Shown in pieces: positions 47,991 through 57,250 of a stretch of 64,000 bases of DNA. The stretch covers positions 310,001-374,000 of the forward strand of contig JABSOY010000005.1 of NCBI GenBank assembly GCA_013215385.1. Reading direction: 5' to 3'. Every line of letters starts with the position of its first letter. The stretch's first letter is position 1. Under the pieces are notes generated by a model. It saw only the letters and a list, made by a program, of their open reading frames with translations, made no database searches and had not been told where the DNA came from. Made by a program: the position numbers and the translations under genes. Origin of the DNA: Colwellia sp. (GTDB lineage: Bacteria; Pseudomonadota; Gammaproteobacteria; Enterobacterales; Alteromonadaceae).

Positions 47991-48332
47991 AGTTTTTATG
48001 GTCGATAGAAATAATATAACCATTGTATATGTCACGGTCAGAAAGATAAATCAAGAAATTTCCAGTGCGAAATACAGTTTATATAGACATTTACTCAGAC
48101 GAAAGTCTAAAGCAGTGTTTATTGTTCATTGAAAACTAAGGGCTTTATAAAAAAAACTCACTCGTATTTATCTGATGAATACTAGTGATAGTTATTATAT
48201 ATTTCATAAATGGTCGTGTCGTGTTTTAGACTTTGTGTTGTTCGGTATGTTTACTTTTATTACGACTTACATTTTAAGTGATAAGACTAACAAGGCCATA
48301 TGAAGAATTATAAAATTTTTGGAGAAAGTGAC

Positions 48333-49916
48333 ATGTCTAATTATCAAAGTGCTATTGAAGCGGTTAAAGCAATAAAAGAACAAGCAGGTAGCTCTTGGGC
48401 GACAATTAATCCTGAATCAGTAGCCCGTATGCGAGCACAAAACCGATTCAAAACAGGTTTAGAAATTGCTCAGTACACTGCAGATATTATGCGTAGTGAT
48501 ATGGAAGCTTACGATGCCGACAACTCTAAGTACACTCAATCATTAGGTTGCTGGCATGGTTTTATTGGTCAACAAAAAATGATCTCTATCAAGAAACATT
48601 TTGACGGTAAAACAGACCGTCGTTATTTATACCTTTCCGGTTGGATGGTGGCAGCACTGCGCAGCGAATTTGGTCCGCTTCCTGATCAATCTATGCACGA
48701 AAAAACATCTGTTGCTTCTTTGGTTGCAGAGCTTTATACCTTCCTACGCCAAGCTGATGCACGTGAACTAGGTGGCCTTTTCCGCGAATTAGACGCAGCA
48801 AGCGATGACGCCAAAGCTGCAATCCAATACAAAATTGACAACCACGTTACCCACGTTGTACCCATTATTGCCGATATCGACGCGGGTTTTGGTAACGCTG
48901 AAGCGACTTATTTAATGGCTAAGCAAATGATCGAAGCGGGTGCATGTGCCCTTCAAATTGAAAACCAAGTTGCCGATGAAAAACAATGTGGTCACCAAGA
49001 CGGTAAAGTAACGGTGCCTCATGCAGACTTTCATTCTAAAATTCGCGCATTGCGTCATGCCTTTTTAGAACTGGGTATCGACAACGGTATTATTGTTTCA
49101 CGCACTGACTCTGAAGGTGCTGGCCTGACTAAAGAAATTGCAGTAGTTAAAGAGCCGGGTGACCAAGGCGATATTTATAACTCTTTCTTAGACGTTGAAG
49201 AAATTGACGTAGCAGATATGGCTGAAGGCGATGTATGTTTCAACCGTGACGGCAAGTTAGTTCGTCCGAAACGTTTACCTTCTGGTTTATATCAATTCCG
49301 TCAAGGTACCGGTGAAGAGCGTTGTGTATTTGACAGTATCGAAGCTATTAAAGCTGGCGCTGACTTACTTTGGATAGAAACAGCGACACCAAACGTTGCC
49401 GATATCACCGCAATGATGAACGAAGTGCGTAAAGAAATTCCGAATGCCAAACTTGTTTACAACAACAGTCCGTCATTCAACTGGACGCTAAACTTCCGTC
49501 AGCAAGCATTCGATACTATGGTTGCCGCTGGAAAAGATGTATCTAGCTATGTCCGCGCAGATTTAATGAATGTTGATTACGACAGCACAGAGTTAGCGGC
49601 AGCTGCAGATGACAAAATCCGTAGCTTCCAATCAGATACCGCTCGAGAAGCCGGTATTTTCCATCACTTAATTACCTTGCCTACTTACCACACGGCAGCG
49701 TTATCTACTGATAATCTTGCTAAAGAATACTTCGGTGACCAAGGCATGCTGGGTTATGTTGAAGGTGTACAACGTAAAGAAATTCGTCAAGGTATCGCCT
49801 GTGTTAAACATCAAAATATGTCAGGTTCTGATATGGGTGATGACCACAAAGAATACTTTGCTGGTGAGAATGCGCTTAAAGCAGGTGGCGAAAAAAACAC
49901 CTCAAACCAGTTCTAA
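48333..49916 (+). CDS. aceA: Isocitrate lyase
   Basis: Glyoxylate-shunt enzyme that cleaves isocitrate to glyoxylate and succinate. The start is set at 48333 (MSNYQSAIEAVKAIKEQAGSSWATI) with GGAGAAAG upstream; an earlier ATG at 48300 adds 11 residues of no family likeness. The 527-residue length belongs to the long gammaproteobacterial class rather than the ~430-residue E. coli class. The catalytic loop is DEKQCGHQDGK with the active Cys. SWATINPESVARMRAQNRFKTGL and IIVSRTDSEGAGL are further landmarks. It is divergent from a LysR gene and ends at a strong terminator. Confidence 0.97.
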   Translation: MSNYQSAIEAVKAIKEQAGSSWATINPESVARMRAQNRFKTGLEIAQYTADIMRSDMEAYDADNSKYTQSLGCWHGFIGQQKMISIKKHFDGKTDRRYLYLSGWMVAALRSEFGPLPDQSMHEKTSVASLVAELYTFLRQADARELGGLFRELDAASDDAKAAIQYKIDNHVTHVVPIIADIDAGFGNAEATYLMAKQMIEAGACALQIENQVADEKQCGHQDGKVTVPHADFHSKIRALRHAFLELGIDNGIIVSRTDSEGAGLTKEIAVVKEPGDQGDIYNSFLDVEEIDVADMAEGDVCFNRDGKLVRPKRLPSGLYQFRQGTGEERCVFDSIEAIKAGADLLWIETATPNVADITAMMNEVRKEIPNAKLVYNNSPSFNWTLNFRQQAFDTMVAAGKDVSSYVRADLMNVDYDSTELAAAADDKIRSFQSDTAREAGIFHHLITLPTYHTAALSTDNLAKEYFGDQGMLGYVEGVQRKEIRQGIACVKHQNMSGSDMGDDHKEYFAGENALKAGGEKNTSNQF

Positions 49917-49958
49917 CTTATTTTAGAATAAGTTAGTAAACAGTTTTCTCTAGAAGCC

Positions 49959-49993
49959 AAAACCGAATAGCATTTATTGTTATTCGGTTTTTT
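49959..49993 (+). terminator. Terminator of isocitrate lyase
   Basis: AAAACCGAATA and TATTCGGTTTTTT arms with a 10-12-nt loop, 43 bases after the stop. A second, T-poor hairpin (AACTTATT-TTAG-AATAAGTT) directly overlaps the stop region at 49915-49936. Confidence 0.88.
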
Positions 49994-50261
49994 ATGTACA
50001 GGATGTCGTGGTGCTGTGACTGCATGGATGCAGGAAGTAGAGTAACGCAGGAGCAGTTACCGAGATGGCAAGGAACGACGAATAGTTAATAGACCCATCA
50101 AAATAAAAGACTCGTTATGTCTTCTCTTGTTTATAAAAAAGATCCTTCATTAAATCCGCTCTTTTCAAACAATTACAATTTATTTAGCATTATTTAAAAT
50201 AAATTGTAATAAACCTGTCAATCCTGCGACTATATGGTCGATATTCAAAAGGGATAAAATA
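49994..50261. other. Intergenic region with a GC-richer repeat-like stretch
   Basis: Between the aceA terminator and the TAP-like gene. The stretch at about 50000-50090 is richer in G and contains the short palindrome CTGCATGGATGCAG and a repeated GGAGCAG/GCAGGA texture, unlike its AT-rich surroundings. It resembles an intergenic repeat remnant. No coding frame is supported. Confidence 0.35.
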
Positions 50262-51716
50262 ATGAAATTAAAATGGCAAAGCCTGTTTGCGTTAAGTTTA
50301 CTTAGTTGTAGTTCGCTTACTTGGGCAGAAGACACTAACAATAATACAAATTTAACACTAGAGAGCTGTCACTTAAGCGGTATTAAATCACAAGTGCAAT
50401 GTGGCAAGCTGCAAGTACCTGAAAACTATGCTTTAACGACAGGTGAACAAATCAGCGTTAATTTTGCTGTATTGCCTGCTATTGATAAAAGTCAAAACAA
50501 AGCCCCGCTGATGTTTTTAGCCGGCGGTCCAGGCCAAGCATCTGTTGAATTAGCCTCACATATCTTTAAAACGTTCAATGAAATCAGAAAATCACATGAT
50601 ATTATTTTAGTAGATCAACGTGGCACGGGAAATTCTCATCCGCTTGAGTGTGATGAAAACCCTGTAAATAATGTCTACGAAATTATTCCCGAAGATTTTT
50701 CAGAGCAAGAAATTAAAGATTGTTTAGCACAATTCAAAGGTGATTTAAGTCAGTACAACTCTGAGAATGCTATTCGAGATTTTGACGCCGTTCGTCGTGC
50801 GTTAGGTCATGAGAAAATTCATATCTATGGTGGCTCATATGGAACACGTGCTGGTTTAGTTTATATGCGCATGTTTCCAGATTCATTAAAAAGTGTTGTG
50901 CTAGATAGTGTTGGGCCGATTGAAGTGCCTATTGGTACTTTTGGTCAAAGTGCCGCGCGGTCATTCAACTTGTTATTAGAGAACTGTCAGAATGATGAGA
51001 GCTGTAAAACAGCTTACCCGGCACTGGCTGACGAGTTTAAAGCGGTTGTTACTCGCTTAGAGCAAGCGCCAGTTAAACTGGAAATTGCTCATCCACGTTT
51101 AGGGTCAAAAACCAACTTTGTACTAAGTCGCAGTAAGTTTATCAGTAATTTGCGTTTGCAGTTATATTCAATGGAAACACGTACTTTAGTACCTCTGGTT
51201 ATACACCAAGCATTTTTAGGCAATTATCAACCTTTGGTTGGCTTAATTGCCATGTCAGATGGTGGCATGGGCATGTATGTTGGTTTAACATTAAATATTG
51301 TCTGTAATGAAGATTTACCTAAGATTACGCAAACGATGTTTCACGCCGATGCAAATAATAATTTCGGTGGTAGCGATAGCCACAGTACTTGGTTGAAAGC
51401 TTGTCCGTTATGGCCAAAATATTCGGTTAGTGATGAGTTTTACCAAAGTGTCACCGCGAATATTCCAACCCTTATTTTATCGGGTAACTTAGACCCAGTA
51501 ACTCCACCAAGTAATGGAGATAAAACTGCTGAAACTTTGCCTAATAATCATCACATTATTTCCAAAAATAACTCGCATATTGTTGCTTCAACCACTTGTG
51601 GAGTAAATATCATTAATGAGTTTCTAACAACACTTGATCCTAAAAATTTGGATGAAACTTGTTTGACTGAATTAAAAAGTGAAACATTTATGACCCACTT
51701 GAACGGCAACTTATAA
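50262..51716 (+). CDS. Secreted alpha/beta hydrolase, TAP-like (S33 peptidase type)
   Basis: Signal peptide of about 22 residues (ending SLTWA). The oxyanion region FLAGGPGQAS and the DQRGTGNS segment precede the nucleophile S192 in IYGGSYGTRAG. The C-terminal TAP-like domain holds LILSGNLDPVTPP (Asp) and NNSHIV (His), completing the triad. This is the tripeptidyl/prolyl aminopeptidase-like family, 484 residues, acting in the periplasm or outside. It is followed after 10 bases by an ABC exporter gene pair and is probably co-transcribed with it, an arrangement often seen in Alteromonadales. Confidence 0.9.
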   Translation: MKLKWQSLFALSLLSCSSLTWAEDTNNNTNLTLESCHLSGIKSQVQCGKLQVPENYALTTGEQISVNFAVLPAIDKSQNKAPLMFLAGGPGQASVELASHIFKTFNEIRKSHDIILVDQRGTGNSHPLECDENPVNNVYEIIPEDFSEQEIKDCLAQFKGDLSQYNSENAIRDFDAVRRALGHEKIHIYGGSYGTRAGLVYMRMFPDSLKSVVLDSVGPIEVPIGTFGQSAARSFNLLLENCQNDESCKTAYPALADEFKAVVTRLEQAPVKLEIAHPRLGSKTNFVLSRSKFISNLRLQLYSMETRTLVPLVIHQAFLGNYQPLVGLIAMSDGGMGMYVGLTLNIVCNEDLPKITQTMFHADANNNFGGSDSHSTWLKACPLWPKYSVSDEFYQSVTANIPTLILSGNLDPVTPPSNGDKTAETLPNNHHIISKNNSHIVASTTCGVNIINEFLTTLDPKNLDETCLTELKSETFMTHLNGNL

Positions 51717-51726
51717 GGATTTTATC

Positions 51727-52473
51727 ATGATTGAAGTTAAGAACTTACATAAAAGTTTTATCGATAAAAAGAATACGGTCAAAGCCCTCGATGGTTTGTC
51801 GTTTACGGCTAAAGATGGTGAAATTACCGGTATTTTAGGGCCAAACGGTGCGGGTAAAACGACCTGTTTACGTACGCTTTATGGTTTACTGAAAGCAGAT
51901 GAAGGCTCGGTAATTGTTGATGGTATTGATGTTTTGGACGATCCATTAGCCGTTCGTAAGCGACTAGGTATTTTCCCAGACAAGTTTGGCTTATATGAAC
52001 GCTTAACAGCTTATGAGCAGGTTGATTATTTTGCCAGTCTTCATGGTATGCAAGGCGCAAATAAAAAAGCTGCAATAGAGCAAATCTTTAAAGATTTAGG
52101 AATGGAAGAGTTGGCACATCGCAAAACTGTTGGTTTTTCACAGGGGCAGCGAATGAAAGTGACGTTGGCTCAAGCCTTAGTACATCAGCCGAAAAACTTT
52201 GTACTTGACGAACCCACTCGTGGTCTTGATGTAATGAGTACCCGTGTTTTACGTAATCATTTAGCAAAATTTAAAGAAAAAGGCCATTGCATTTTATTTT
52301 CATCACACGTAATGCAAGAAGTTGCTGCCTTGTGTGACCGAGTGATTATTGTTGCCAATGGTAAATTAGCCGCCCAAGGAACTCCACAAGAGTTATGTGA
52401 TTTAGCAGGGGAAAAACTATTAGAAGATGCCTTTGTTAAATTAATTGGTTCAGATGAAGGAGTAGCCGCATGA
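51727..52473 (+). CDS. ABC transporter ATP-binding protein, NatA-like
   Basis: Walker A is GPNGAGKTT (about residues 38-46), the signature region is VGFSQGQRMKVTLAQAL, and Walker B is FVLDEPTRGLD, with the H-loop in ILFSSHV. At 248 residues it is a single nucleotide-binding domain. The nearest family is NatA (sodium export) and similar ABC-2 exporters. Its stop overlaps the permease start by 4 bases (ATGA). The substrate is not established; the label NatA-like rests on the pairing with a NatB-type permease. Confidence 0.92.
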   Translation: MIEVKNLHKSFIDKKNTVKALDGLSFTAKDGEITGILGPNGAGKTTCLRTLYGLLKADEGSVIVDGIDVLDDPLAVRKRLGIFPDKFGLYERLTAYEQVDYFASLHGMQGANKKAAIEQIFKDLGMEELAHRKTVGFSQGQRMKVTLAQALVHQPKNFVLDEPTRGLDVMSTRVLRNHLAKFKEKGHCILFSSHVMQEVAALCDRVIIVANGKLAAQGTPQELCDLAGEKLLEDAFVKLIGSDEGVAA

Positions 52474-53633
52474 TCCAGTTTAAAGCGTTATTAATTAAAG
52501 AACTCAGAGAGGCATTTCGTGATAAACGTGCCTTATTGGTTGCACTGAGTTTTGGTTTAATGGCACCGGTAATGATTATGGTGATGTCAAAGTTTGCTAT
52601 AAGTCAAGCCGTTGAAAGTCCTGAGATATATGTAAAATTTAGCGGGGCAGAATATGCACCGAAATTGATTAAAGCTTTTAAAGATGAAAATATTTTGGCA
52701 TTTGTCGATGTCCCTGCGGATGAAAAACGTGTTTGGCAAGAAAGAAATGTTGAAGTCATTATTCCTGATACTTATGCACAAGATATGGTTGACGGTAAGC
52801 CAATTGATATTATTTTGCGTGCTGACTATAACGAAAAATCTTTAGGTGCTCCTTTACGTCGTATTAAAGATGAAATACGGAGTTTTTCTTTAGCCATTGG
52901 ATATAAACGGTTATTAGTGCGTGGTATTGATATAAAACTACTTCAGCCGATAACATTGCAACAGCAAGATACCGCTCTACCTACCAGTAATGCGATGATG
53001 ATCAGCCTAATTTTAGGTCTATATTTAATGATGGGGGTATTTGTTTCTGGCCAAGCAATCTCTATTGATTCAAGTGCTGGTGAGCGCGAACGTAATGTTT
53101 TAGAAATGTTACTTTGTCAGCCGGTTAGTACCTTAAAAATAGTGATGGCTAAACTTGTTTCCTCCAGTTTAATTGCCGCTATTGCGGTAACGTTAATGTT
53201 AAGTTTAACGACGGTCTCGGTATCCTTTGTCGATTTAACAAAAATTGGTGCTACTTTCAGTTTAGATGGCTTCACCTTTACTGCCTTATTAATGTTATTA
53301 ATACCACTTTGCTTTTTGGCTTCATCGTTACAATTATTTGTTGCTTTTCAGGCTAAGTCTTTTAAAGAGGCACAGTCAACTGTTGGTATGTTAATTATGA
53401 TACCTGCAATGGTTCCCGTAGCAATGATGCTTATCGATGATAAGCCTTCATGGGTATCGTGGACTCCTATCACAGGACAGTCATTGTTAATGGAAGATTT
53501 ATTTAAAGGATTGCCTGTTGATTGGCTAGCGGTGTTAGTGACAAGTGGTATTACGATAGCTTTAACGGCTGGGTTAGTATTAACTATTGCCAAAAGACTA
53601 ACGTCAGAAAAGGTTGTGATGTCTTTAAGTTAA
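52470..53633 (+). CDS. ABC-2 type permease, NatB-like
   Basis: N-terminal LIKELREAFRDKRALLVALSFGLMAPVMIM is the usual opening of NatB/ABC-2 permeases. A ~130-residue extracytoplasmic domain follows, then five or six helices starting near residue 175, including the GERERNVLEMLLCQPVSTLKIVMAKL segment. At 387 residues it has normal length. It overlaps the ATPase gene by 4 bases. It probably exports sodium or an unidentified compound. The sigma-factor gene begins about 30 bases downstream. Confidence 0.9.
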   Translation: MIQFKALLIKELREAFRDKRALLVALSFGLMAPVMIMVMSKFAISQAVESPEIYVKFSGAEYAPKLIKAFKDENILAFVDVPADEKRVWQERNVEVIIPDTYAQDMVDGKPIDIILRADYNEKSLGAPLRRIKDEIRSFSLAIGYKRLLVRGIDIKLLQPITLQQQDTALPTSNAMMISLILGLYLMMGVFVSGQAISIDSSAGERERNVLEMLLCQPVSTLKIVMAKLVSSSLIAAIAVTLMLSLTTVSVSFVDLTKIGATFSLDGFTFTALLMLLIPLCFLASSLQLFVAFQAKSFKEAQSTVGMLIMIPAMVPVAMMLIDDKPSWVSWTPITGQSLLMEDLFKGLPVDWLAVLVTSGITIALTAGLVLTIAKRLTSEKVVMSLS

Positions 53634-53660
53634 TTGAGGACACACAGGGTTGGTATTCAG

Positions 53661-54260
53661 ATGAATAACTCGGTAGAATTAGCAATACAGCAAGAAGATC
53701 GTTTTCAAACGGCGTATAGTAATTTATTGAGTTATTCTTTGAACCCATTTTCAAACTATCAGAAAACATTTACTCAATGGATGACAGAGTATGAGAAATT
53801 ACTCCGTCATATCATTGCCGGTTTTGAAGCAAAACCGGCTATTCAAGATGAACTTTTTCAAGAAATAGCGCTCAATATTTGGCGGGCTTTACCTAACTTT
53901 AGAGCAGACTCTTCTGTGAAAACTTTCGTGGCCAGAATTGCTCATAATATTTTAGCAACTCATGTAGCAAAAGCGGTGAAAACCGTAAAGGCTGATCAAG
54001 ACATTAACGAGTTAAGTCATGATGCGGAACACGACCAAGTTCAGCCTACTCCCTACCAAAGCTTAGATAAACAGCAAAGACAACAACGTTTAGCAAAAGC
54101 AATCAGACAACTAAAACTCGATCAACAGCAAGTCATTACCTTGGCACTTGAAGGCATGAGCTATCAAGAAATTGCTGAAGTTTTAGTGATTACTACAAAC
54201 CATGTCGGCGTGCGATTACAGCGTGCGAAAACGGCTTTAGCACAATTGTTGGAGGCGTAA
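53661..54260 (+). CDS. RNA polymerase sigma-70 family factor
   Basis: Start set at 53661 (MNNSVELAIQQ); a TTG 27 bases upstream is possible but less likely. Region 2 reads FQEIALNIWRALPNFRADSSVKTFVARIAHNIL and region 4 reads LKLDQQQVITLALEGMSYQEIAEVLVITTNHVGVRLQRAKTAL, the usual ECF-type pair. Length is 199 residues. Its stop overlaps the start of the next gene by one base (TAATG), so the membrane protein downstream is translationally coupled and may be its anti-sigma or sensory partner. Confidence 0.87.
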   Translation: MNNSVELAIQQEDRFQTAYSNLLSYSLNPFSNYQKTFTQWMTEYEKLLRHIIAGFEAKPAIQDELFQEIALNIWRALPNFRADSSVKTFVARIAHNILATHVAKAVKTVKADQDINELSHDAEHDQVQPTPYQSLDKQQRQQRLAKAIRQLKLDQQQVITLALEGMSYQEIAEVLVITTNHVGVRLQRAKTALAQLLEA

Positions 54261-54940
54261 TGAACGATAAAGAATCCCCGTTTAATGAACGAAGTAAGGT
54301 GACTTTACCGACAAAAAGTCAGGCAGAGACAATACTTGACGTTAAAACTTTACCAAAGAAAGATGAAACGCTATCACCTGAACTTTCTATGTTAGATGAA
54401 CAGTGGGCTGAAATGGCGCAAGACTGGCAGAGTCAGCCATTTGTAAAAACAGATATTAATAAATTGCTTAGACAAACTAAGCAACGAACTTTAATCGCTA
54501 AACTTTTACTGTCATTAGATATTGTTGCCACTTTAGGAATGCTTATCGTTGGCCTTTATATGTGGATTAATAACTCTAAAGACCAAGCAACCATGATCTA
54601 TTTAAGCGGTGGCGGTGCATTGTCGGTTATCTATGTTTATTTTGCGGTTAAGTTTCGAGTTAATACATGGCGAGCAAATTGCGGTAGCCCCGATAAAGCT
54701 ATTGAGCACGCGATTGCCGGATGTCAGTCATCACTGAGTTATATTAAGCTTATTAAACTTTCTTGTTTTGTCATTTGTCCTCTTTCCAACTGGTACCTAT
54801 TTACTTCTAGTCAGCAAATGAGTAAATCTCCGATGTTTGCCTTTATTTTTCTGAATGTATTAATCATTGCTTTGTGGCTAATTACACAGACTTTCTATCG
54901 AAAAAGAAATAAAGAATTAAAGTTCCTTAAGTCTCTTTAA
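54260..54940 (+). CDS. Membrane protein coupled to the sigma factor (possible anti-sigma partner)
   Basis: A hydrophilic ~75-residue N-terminal part (contains SMLDEQWAEMAQDWQSQPFVKTDINKLL) leads to four transmembrane helices (about 83-103, 112-130, 165-182 and 190-209) and a basic end. It lacks a recognisable zinc anti-sigma motif. A cytoplasmic N-terminus before a membrane domain, and the one-base overlap with the sigma-factor gene, are the typical setting of an anti-sigma factor. This role is inferred from position. Confidence 0.6.
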   Translation: MNDKESPFNERSKVTLPTKSQAETILDVKTLPKKDETLSPELSMLDEQWAEMAQDWQSQPFVKTDINKLLRQTKQRTLIAKLLLSLDIVATLGMLIVGLYMWINNSKDQATMIYLSGGGALSVIYVYFAVKFRVNTWRANCGSPDKAIEHAIAGCQSSLSYIKLIKLSCFVICPLSNWYLFTSSQQMSKSPMFAFIFLNVLIIALWLITQTFYRKRNKELKFLKSL

Positions 54941-55257
54941 TCGAAATAAAGACTAAGTCTATTGTGTTTTATTTGAATTATATTTTGTTTGTGCGCTAAT
55001 TCTTTGTTTTTAATTTCTTGTTATTATCCTTTTTCTTCGCTATATTCTGTTCATCAGAAGCTTTGATCGCAAGGTTCAAAGCTTCGATTAATAAAAACAC
55101 ATGCACATACGGCATAATAGATTACTAAATGAGCTAAAAGTTGTTGCTTTTACCGTGTACAACTAAGCTGATTTAAGGCAATATACGCCGCATAAATTTT
55201 GCTATCCATTAGACAATTGTCTGTAACAGCCCAAGGCTGAATTATTGAGGAAAAACC
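54941..55257. other. Intergenic region upstream of glyA
   Basis: About 317 bases with no coding frame. It contains an inverted repeat at 55057-55085 (GAAGCTTTGA / TCAAAGCTTC) without a T-run and the glyA promoter region. I looked for a glycine-type riboswitch and saw none. Confidence 0.45.
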
Positions 55258-56514
55258 ATGTTTACACGTGATATGAATATTGCTGATTTTGATCCAGAGC
55301 TTTATCAAGCGATGAGCAATGAGAAAGTTCGTCAAGAAGAACACATCGAACTTATTGCTTCTGAAAATTACTGTAGCCCTCGTGTTCTCGAAGCACAAGG
55401 TTCTCAATTAACCAATAAATATGCTGAAGGCTACCCAGGCAAACGTTATTACGGCGGTTGTGAGTACGTTGATGTTGCTGAGCAGCTAGCAATAGACCGT
55501 GCAAAAGAATTATTTGGTGCAACATACGCCAATGTACAACCACATGCTGGCTCTCAAGCTAACGCTGCGGTTTTCCAAGCGTTAGTTACTCCAGGCGGAA
55601 AAGTGTTAGGTATGAGCTTAGCTCATGGCGGACATTTAACGCATGGTTCACATGTAAGCTTTTCAGGTAAATCTTACGAAGCATTTCAATATGGACTTCA
55701 CCCAGAAACCGGTGATATCGATTACGAAGAAATGGAACGTTTAGCACAAGAACATAAACCAGAAATGATCATTGGTGGTTTCTCAGCATTCTCTGGCGTT
55801 GTTGATTGGGCGCGTATGCGTAAGATCGCTGACGGCGTAGGTGCATACTTCTTCGTTGATATGGCTCACGTTGCTGGTTTAATTGCTGCGGGTTTATATC
55901 CAAATCCAGTGCCACACGCGCATGTTGTTACGACAACAACGCACAAAACATTAGCGGGCCCTCGTGGTGGTTTAATTATTTCGGGTTGTGATGATGAAGC
56001 GATTTATAAAAAATTAAACTCAGCTGTTTTCCCTGGTGGTCAAGGCGGCCCATTAATGCACATTATTGCGGCTAAAGCGGTCGCATTTAAAGAAGCATTA
56101 GAGCCAGAGTTTAAAGTTTACCAACAAAATGTTTTAGACAACGCGAAAGCTATGGTTGCTGTTCTTCAAGAGCGTGGTTATAAAGTTGTATCAAACGGTA
56201 CTGAAAACCACTTGTTATTACTTGATTTAATCGATAAAGATATCACCGGTAAAGATGCTGATGCGGCTTTAGGTAAAGCACACATCACCGTAAACAAAAA
56301 TTCAGTACCAAACGATCCACGTTCTCCGTTTGTAACCTCTGGTTTACGCCTAGGTACACCGGCAATTACCCGTCGTGGTTTTGGTGTTGAAGAAACTAAA
56401 GCATTAACCGGTTGGATTTGTGATATTTTAGACGATATCAACAATGAAGATACGATTGTTAACGTAAAATCAAGCGTTAAAGAGCTTTGTGCACGTTTTC
56501 CTGTTTACGCATAA
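55258..56514 (+). CDS. glyA: Serine hydroxymethyltransferase
   Basis: PLP enzyme that converts serine and tetrahydrofolate to glycine and 5,10-methylene-THF. The start [19 protein letters not shown] is the usual N-terminus, with TTGAGGAA upstream. The PLP lysine lies in [14 protein letters not shown]. The N-terminal [12 protein letters not shown] and the C-terminal [13 protein letters not shown] complete the pattern. At 418 residues it has full length. It precedes nrdR and the rib genes on the same strand, a common order, but hairpins in between suggest a separate transcript. Confidence 0.98.
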   Translation: MFTRDMNIADFDPELYQAMSNEKVRQEEHIELIASENYCSPRVLEAQGSQLTNKYAEGYPGKRYYGGCEYVDVAEQLAIDRAKELFGATYANVQPHAGSQANAAVFQALVTPGGKVLGMSLAHGGHLTHGSHVSFSGKSYEAFQYGLHPETGDIDYEEMERLAQEHKPEMIIGGFSAFSGVVDWARMRKIADGVGAYFFVDMAHVAGLIAAGLYPNPVPHAHVVTTTTHKTLAGPRGGLIISGCDDEAIYKKLNSAVFPGGQGGPLMHIIAAKAVAFKEALEPEFKVYQQNVLDNAKAMVAVLQERGYKVVSNGTENHLLLLDLIDKDITGKDADAALGKAHITVNKNSVPNDPRSPFVTSGLRLGTPAITRRGFGVEETKALTGWICDILDDINNEDTIVNVKSSVKELCARFPVYA

Positions 56515-56518
56515 ACTT

Positions 56519-56608
56519 CGTCATACTGATACTGAAATACAGGTTTATAGCTCCAGACTAAACCTAAGTACCTACATCCATGTAGGCAAATTCAGTATCA
56601 GCATGACG
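56519..56608. repeat. Palindromic ~90-bp element downstream of glyA
   Basis: Outer inverted repeat of 18 bp with one mismatch (CGTCATACTGATACTGAA / TTCAGTATCAGCATGACG). Inside are two smaller hairpins: AGGTTTA/TAAACCT (56541-56565) and CCTACAT-CC-ATGTAGG (56571-56586). The layout folds into a branched cruciform, like REP/MITE-type intergenic elements. It begins 5 bases after the glyA stop. Confidence 0.7.
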
Positions 56609-56670
56609 ATTTTAGTATCTTAAGTTATAAGAATAAATAAGTTGATGTAACAATAGCTTAATTAGATTAA

Positions 56671-56700
56671 AATGGCCGCATTAGCGGCCATTATTGTTTC
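56671..56700 (+). terminator. Hairpin upstream of nrdR, probable glyA terminator
   Basis: AATGGCCGC-ATTA-GCGGCCATT is a perfect 9-bp GC-rich stem followed by ATTGTTTC. It separates glyA from nrdR. Confidence 0.65.
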
Positions 56701-56794
56701 TGACGTTTAAACAGAGCTCTTTGCCGATAAAACCAAGGCCATGTAAGTGGGAAAAACTTATTGAAATTGGTATAAACTTTTATTGGAGCTTCTT

Positions 56795-57250
56795 ATGTAT
56801 TGTCCTTTTTGCCGAGCTGTAGACACCAAAGTTATTGATTCCCGTTTGGTATCTGACGGCCACCAAGTTCGCCGTCGCCGCGAATGTTTAGCCTGCCATG
56901 AGCGTTATACAACCTTTGAAAGCGCTGAATTAGTTATGCCGCGTATTATCAAGAATGATGGTTCTCGCGAGCCTTTCAATGAAGATAAAATGCGTAATGG
57001 CCTAGTGAGAGCGTTAGAAAAACGTCCGGTTAGTGTCGAGCAAGTTGAGCTCTCTATCAATAAAGTAAAATCACAGTTGCGGGCCACGGGCGAGCGAGAA
57101 GTATCAAGCGAACTCCTTGGCAATATCATAATGGAACATTTGAAAAAATTAGATAAAGTTGCTTATGTTCGTTTTGCTTCGGTTTATCGTTCTTTTGAAG
57201 ATATTCGAGAATTTGGTGAAGAAATTGCTCGGCTAGATGATGACAAATAA
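56795..57250 (+). CDS. nrdR: Transcriptional repressor NrdR
   Basis: Zinc-ribbon/ATP-cone repressor of ribonucleotide reductase genes. The start is at 56795 ([19 protein letters not shown]) with TTGGAG upstream. The zinc ribbon uses the CPFC and CLACH pairs. The ATP-cone follows ([31 protein letters not shown]). At 151 residues it has normal length. It overlaps or abuts ribD (14-base overlap if ribD starts at 57237), the conserved nrdR-ribD linkage of gammaproteobacteria. Confidence 0.97.
   Translation: MYCPFCRAVDTKVIDSRLVSDGHQVRRRRECLACHERYTTFESAELVMPRIIKNDGSREPFNEDKMRNGLVRALEKRPVSVEQVELSINKVKSQLRATGEREVSSELLGNIIMEHLKKLDKVAYVRFASVYRSFEDIREFGEEIARLDDDK

Noticed and set aside
54941-55257. Glycine or purine riboswitch before glyA
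   Set aside because: Only one simple inverted repeat is visible; no aptamer-like conserved core was found by eye.
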